Positions 3,639-5,328 of a stretch of DNA of 5,328 nt are shown here, piece by piece. Each line of letters opens with the position of its first letter. Within the stretch, counting starts at the first letter, position 1. This DNA is from a bacterium. GTDB lineage: Archaea > Nanoarchaeota > Nanoarchaeia > Woesearchaeales > UBA10216. The translations under genes were made by a program, and so were the position numbers. Below the pieces are notes generated by a model. It did no database searches. It was not told the DNA's origin and worked only from the letters and a program-made list of their open reading frames with translations. Location of the stretch: positions 1 through 5,328 of the forward strand of contig JAAGZO010000822.1 in the NCBI GenBank assembly GCA_024206195.1, given 5' to 3'.

Positions 3639-5328
3639 TATTTAGCTGGTTCTGCTTGTGACGTTTGTGCCATAGCTGCTAATTGTCTTACTATATTCTT
3701 CTTTTGTGCCTGTGGCAACATTGAAGTTTCTATTAAAGCTTGAGGAGGTATTGGAACTCCTTGTTGTGCTAATTCTTTAAGGTCGTTAAAGTTAGCTAGC
3801 TTTATTGTTTCTGAATAAGGTCCTTCACCAATAGCTACGTCATACTTATTAAGTTCAGTGTCACTTAATATCTTGTTTATAAGTAAAATAGCAGTGTCAA
3901 AATCAACTGTTGTTACTGGTTGGTTAAGTTCGTCTACTATAGGTTCACCTTGTGGTGATTCTGGGTATTGTAGTAATATAGACTTTTCAAGTTCTGTTAT
4001 TTTATCATCTTGATTCTCTGCCATTTTACCTAAAGCTCGGTCTTTAATAAGAGCAACAGGTACTGTGAAGTTTTCAGCAATGAATGCGTCACCTATAACC
4101 TTCATAGCAGTCTCTACTGTGAACAGGTCTGGTAGTTGTGATAAGATGAATCTACCTGTTAACCGTTTAGTCTCACCGAAGTTATCAAGCATCTCTTGAA
4201 TCATCTGTAGACCTTGACGTTGTTTGAACAGGATAGCTCTACCTGACTGGCTCTGTGAATCGTTAGCTAAGAGGTCAGGGTTAACTCCAGAAGCTTCTTT
4301 TAAGTCTTGACCATGTTCTAAAGCTGCTTGTGCATGACCTTGTGATAATGGCATTGGTGAAATACGTGCTATTGGAGGAGTTCCTCTCTTGCGTTGAACT
4401 ACAAAACCAGGGGATGATCCATATTTCTTTAATTTACGTAGTTCATCTTGTTCTAATTGATCTTTTTCAATGTCAAACCCAGAATTAGCTGAAGAATTAA
4501 GGTGTCTTAGCTCTTGAGTACGTCTTTTGTTATATTCTATGTTTAAATCTTTGATTCCTCGGACTATTCCTTGGATCTGTAAGGAGAAATCACCTAAATC
4601 TTCAGTGATTAACTCTGCGAAGTAAGGAACTATGGGGTAAGACTTGTATTTAGGGTAAGACCAAGCTATATCGTTGTATAGTTCAGTGCTACCTACTACC
4701 TGTGCATGCTTGATTACAGGTACTTTACGGTTCATTATCTCACCAGACCCTACGTTAGCTATGAGTTCCTGTGCTTCTTCTATTGTTTCAAATTCCTTGA
4801 CAATCCCTCGTTCTTGAATGATTACATAGTACCTAGTAGCTAACTCTTTATAGAAATAGTCTATAAGATCATATCGTTCATTAGGTTCAAACTCAAGTGT
4901 CTCACCATCCTGGTTCGTAGGGTAATCGTCTGTTTCACGTGAAACCTCACCATCACCTAGGTTGTTAATGTCAATTTTACCGCTTTCTAGTTTATTGATC
5001 TTAGCTTCGTCATCAGGGAACAGGGTTATTAAATCATCTTTTGTTAAGTCTTTAGTGAGTTTGATTACAAACCTACAGTCACTAAGGTCGTACTCTTGGA
5101 AATCAGGGTCTAGGTATATATCACGTCCACTGATCTTCTTCCACTTCATGTCCCCGTTAATAAGGTCGAATGAATAGTCCATGTATGGTTCTATGAAACA
5201 CATGCCACCTATAGACCCGTTCTTGAACTGTTCAGACTGTTTGATTTGAAGTCTTGAGTTCTTAGATACGTTCTTAAGAAGTCTTGATACTATCTCAGAA
5301 GTAAGTTCGTCCTCACCACCTTCTGGGA
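3638..5328 (-). CDS. Portal protein, P22-type (5' partial)
   Basis: 562 residues are visible. The frame stays open to the right edge, so the true start lies outside the window and the internal ATG at 5203 is not the start. The portal forms the dodecameric ring at one head vertex through which DNA is packaged and ejected. Seen in partial numbering: an N-terminal piece with Gly-Gly at 40-41 and a Tyr-Met-Asp-Tyr strand; Arg-Asp-Ile-Tyr-Leu-Asp-Pro at about 68-74 followed by Asp-Leu-Ser-Asp-Cys; a long helix with Asn-Ile-Glu-Tyr-Asn-Lys-Arg-Arg then Leu-Asn-Ser-Ser; a Gly-Val-Asn-Pro-Asp-Leu-Leu...Ser-Gly-Arg-Ala block; and a Gln-rich, Ala-rich C-terminal helix. These blocks in this order are those of the P22-like portal family, whose members are about 600-750 residues. 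The gene is followed after 11 bp by the small basic protein gene. It also holds a parS-like site at 4931-4946. Confidence 0.5.
   Translation of the reverse strand, partial: PEGGEDELTSEIVSRLLKNVSKNSRLQIKQSEQFKNGSIGGMCFIEPYMDYSFDLINGDMKWKKISGRDIYLDPDFQEYDLSDCRFVIKLTKDLTKDDLITLFPDDEAKINKLESGKIDINNLGDGEVSRETDDYPTNQDGETLEFEPNERYDLIDYFYKELATRYYVIIQERGIVKEFETIEEAQELIANVGSGEIMNRKVPVIKHAQVVGSTELYNDIAWSYPKYKSYPIVPYFAELITEDLGDFSLQIQGIVRGIKDLNIEYNKRRTQELRHLNSSANSGFDIEKDQLEQDELRKLKKYGSSPGFVVQRKRGTPPIARISPMPLSQGHAQAALEHGQDLKEASGVNPDLLANDSQSQSGRAILFKQRQGLQMIQEMLDNFGETKRLTGRFILSQLPDLFTVETAMKVIGDAFIAENFTVPVALIKDRALGKMAENQDDKITELEKSILLQYPESPQGEPIVDELNQPVTTVDFDTAILLINKILSDTELNKYDVAIGEGPYSETIKLANFNDLKELAQQGVPIPPQALIETSMLPQAQKKNIVRQLAAMAQTSQAEPAK
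4931..4946. promoter_or_regulatory. parS-like ParB-binding site inside the portal gene
   Basis: The plus strand reads TGTTTCACGTGAAACC. The chromosomal parS consensus is TGTTTCACGTGAAACA, so 15 of 16 bases match, and the inner 14 bases (4932-4945) are an exact palindrome. In the portal gene it encodes Val-Ser-Arg-Glu-Thr. Known: ParB (Spo0J) proteins across most bacterial phyla bind this sequence and spread or clamp on DNA from it. No parA or parB gene is visible here, so whether it is used by host or phage ParB, or is chance, is open. Confidence 0.5.

Noticed and set aside
4962..5177. Plus-strand 71-codon frame opposite the portal gene
   Set aside because: Antisense to conserved portal sequence and with no ribosome site.
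5201..5203. ATG at 5203 as the portal start
   Set aside because: The frame continues without a stop to the right edge, and the 41 upstream codons give sequence typical of portals, so this Met is internal.

Overview
The window is a piece of an AT-rich tailed-phage (or prophage) genome, most likely a podovirus. All supportable genes lie on the minus strand and read from right to left as one tightly packed late (virion assembly) operon. In transcription order they are: a P22-type portal protein (its 5' end is beyond the right edge), a small basic protein of unknown function with an AT-hook-like tail, an acidic coiled-coil scaffolding protein, an N4-gp56-type major capsid protein, a small beta-rich protein that may decorate the capsid, and a polytopic membrane protein whose 3' end is beyond the left edge. 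The clean AAGGAG Shine-Dalgarno sequences, most at a 7-nt spacing, fit a proteobacterial or similar SD-using host and argue against Bacteroidetes. A marine host is plausible from the general character but is not shown by the sequence.

Region by region (plus-strand coordinates): 3638-5328 portal; 3402-3626 small basic protein; 2420-3439 scaffold, overlapping the previous gene by 38 nt and started at a GTG; 1273-2403 major capsid protein; 934-1239 small capsid-associated candidate; 869-933 the longest gap, 65 bp, with a 10-bp hairpin, a tandem octamer and a small palindrome; 1-868 membrane protein. No RNA genes, CRISPR arrays or insertion sequences were seen. The only intergenic stretches are 11, 16, 33 and 65 bp.

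The first five genes form a head-assembly set: the portal nucleates the procapsid, the scaffold directs coat polymerisation, the coat forms the shell, and the small protein probably binds it. The sixth gene does not belong to head assembly. By motif order it resembles the GT-C-fold membrane glycosyltransferases of the TMTC/PMT type: a first transmembrane helix followed by a Val-Val-Asp-Asp motif, a Leu-Phe-Ala-Val...Gly-Lys-Arg block, and a Ser-Asn...Ala-Glu-Arg block. This is the main candidate for an undescribed function, for example glycan-based host surface modification or glycosylation of phage or host proteins.

The second notable signal is a near-perfect chromosomal parS centromere sequence (15 of 16 bases, with an exact 14-bp palindromic core) inside the portal gene. 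It could let host or phage ParB load on the phage genome. Both ideas are inferences from sequence and are stated with tests below.
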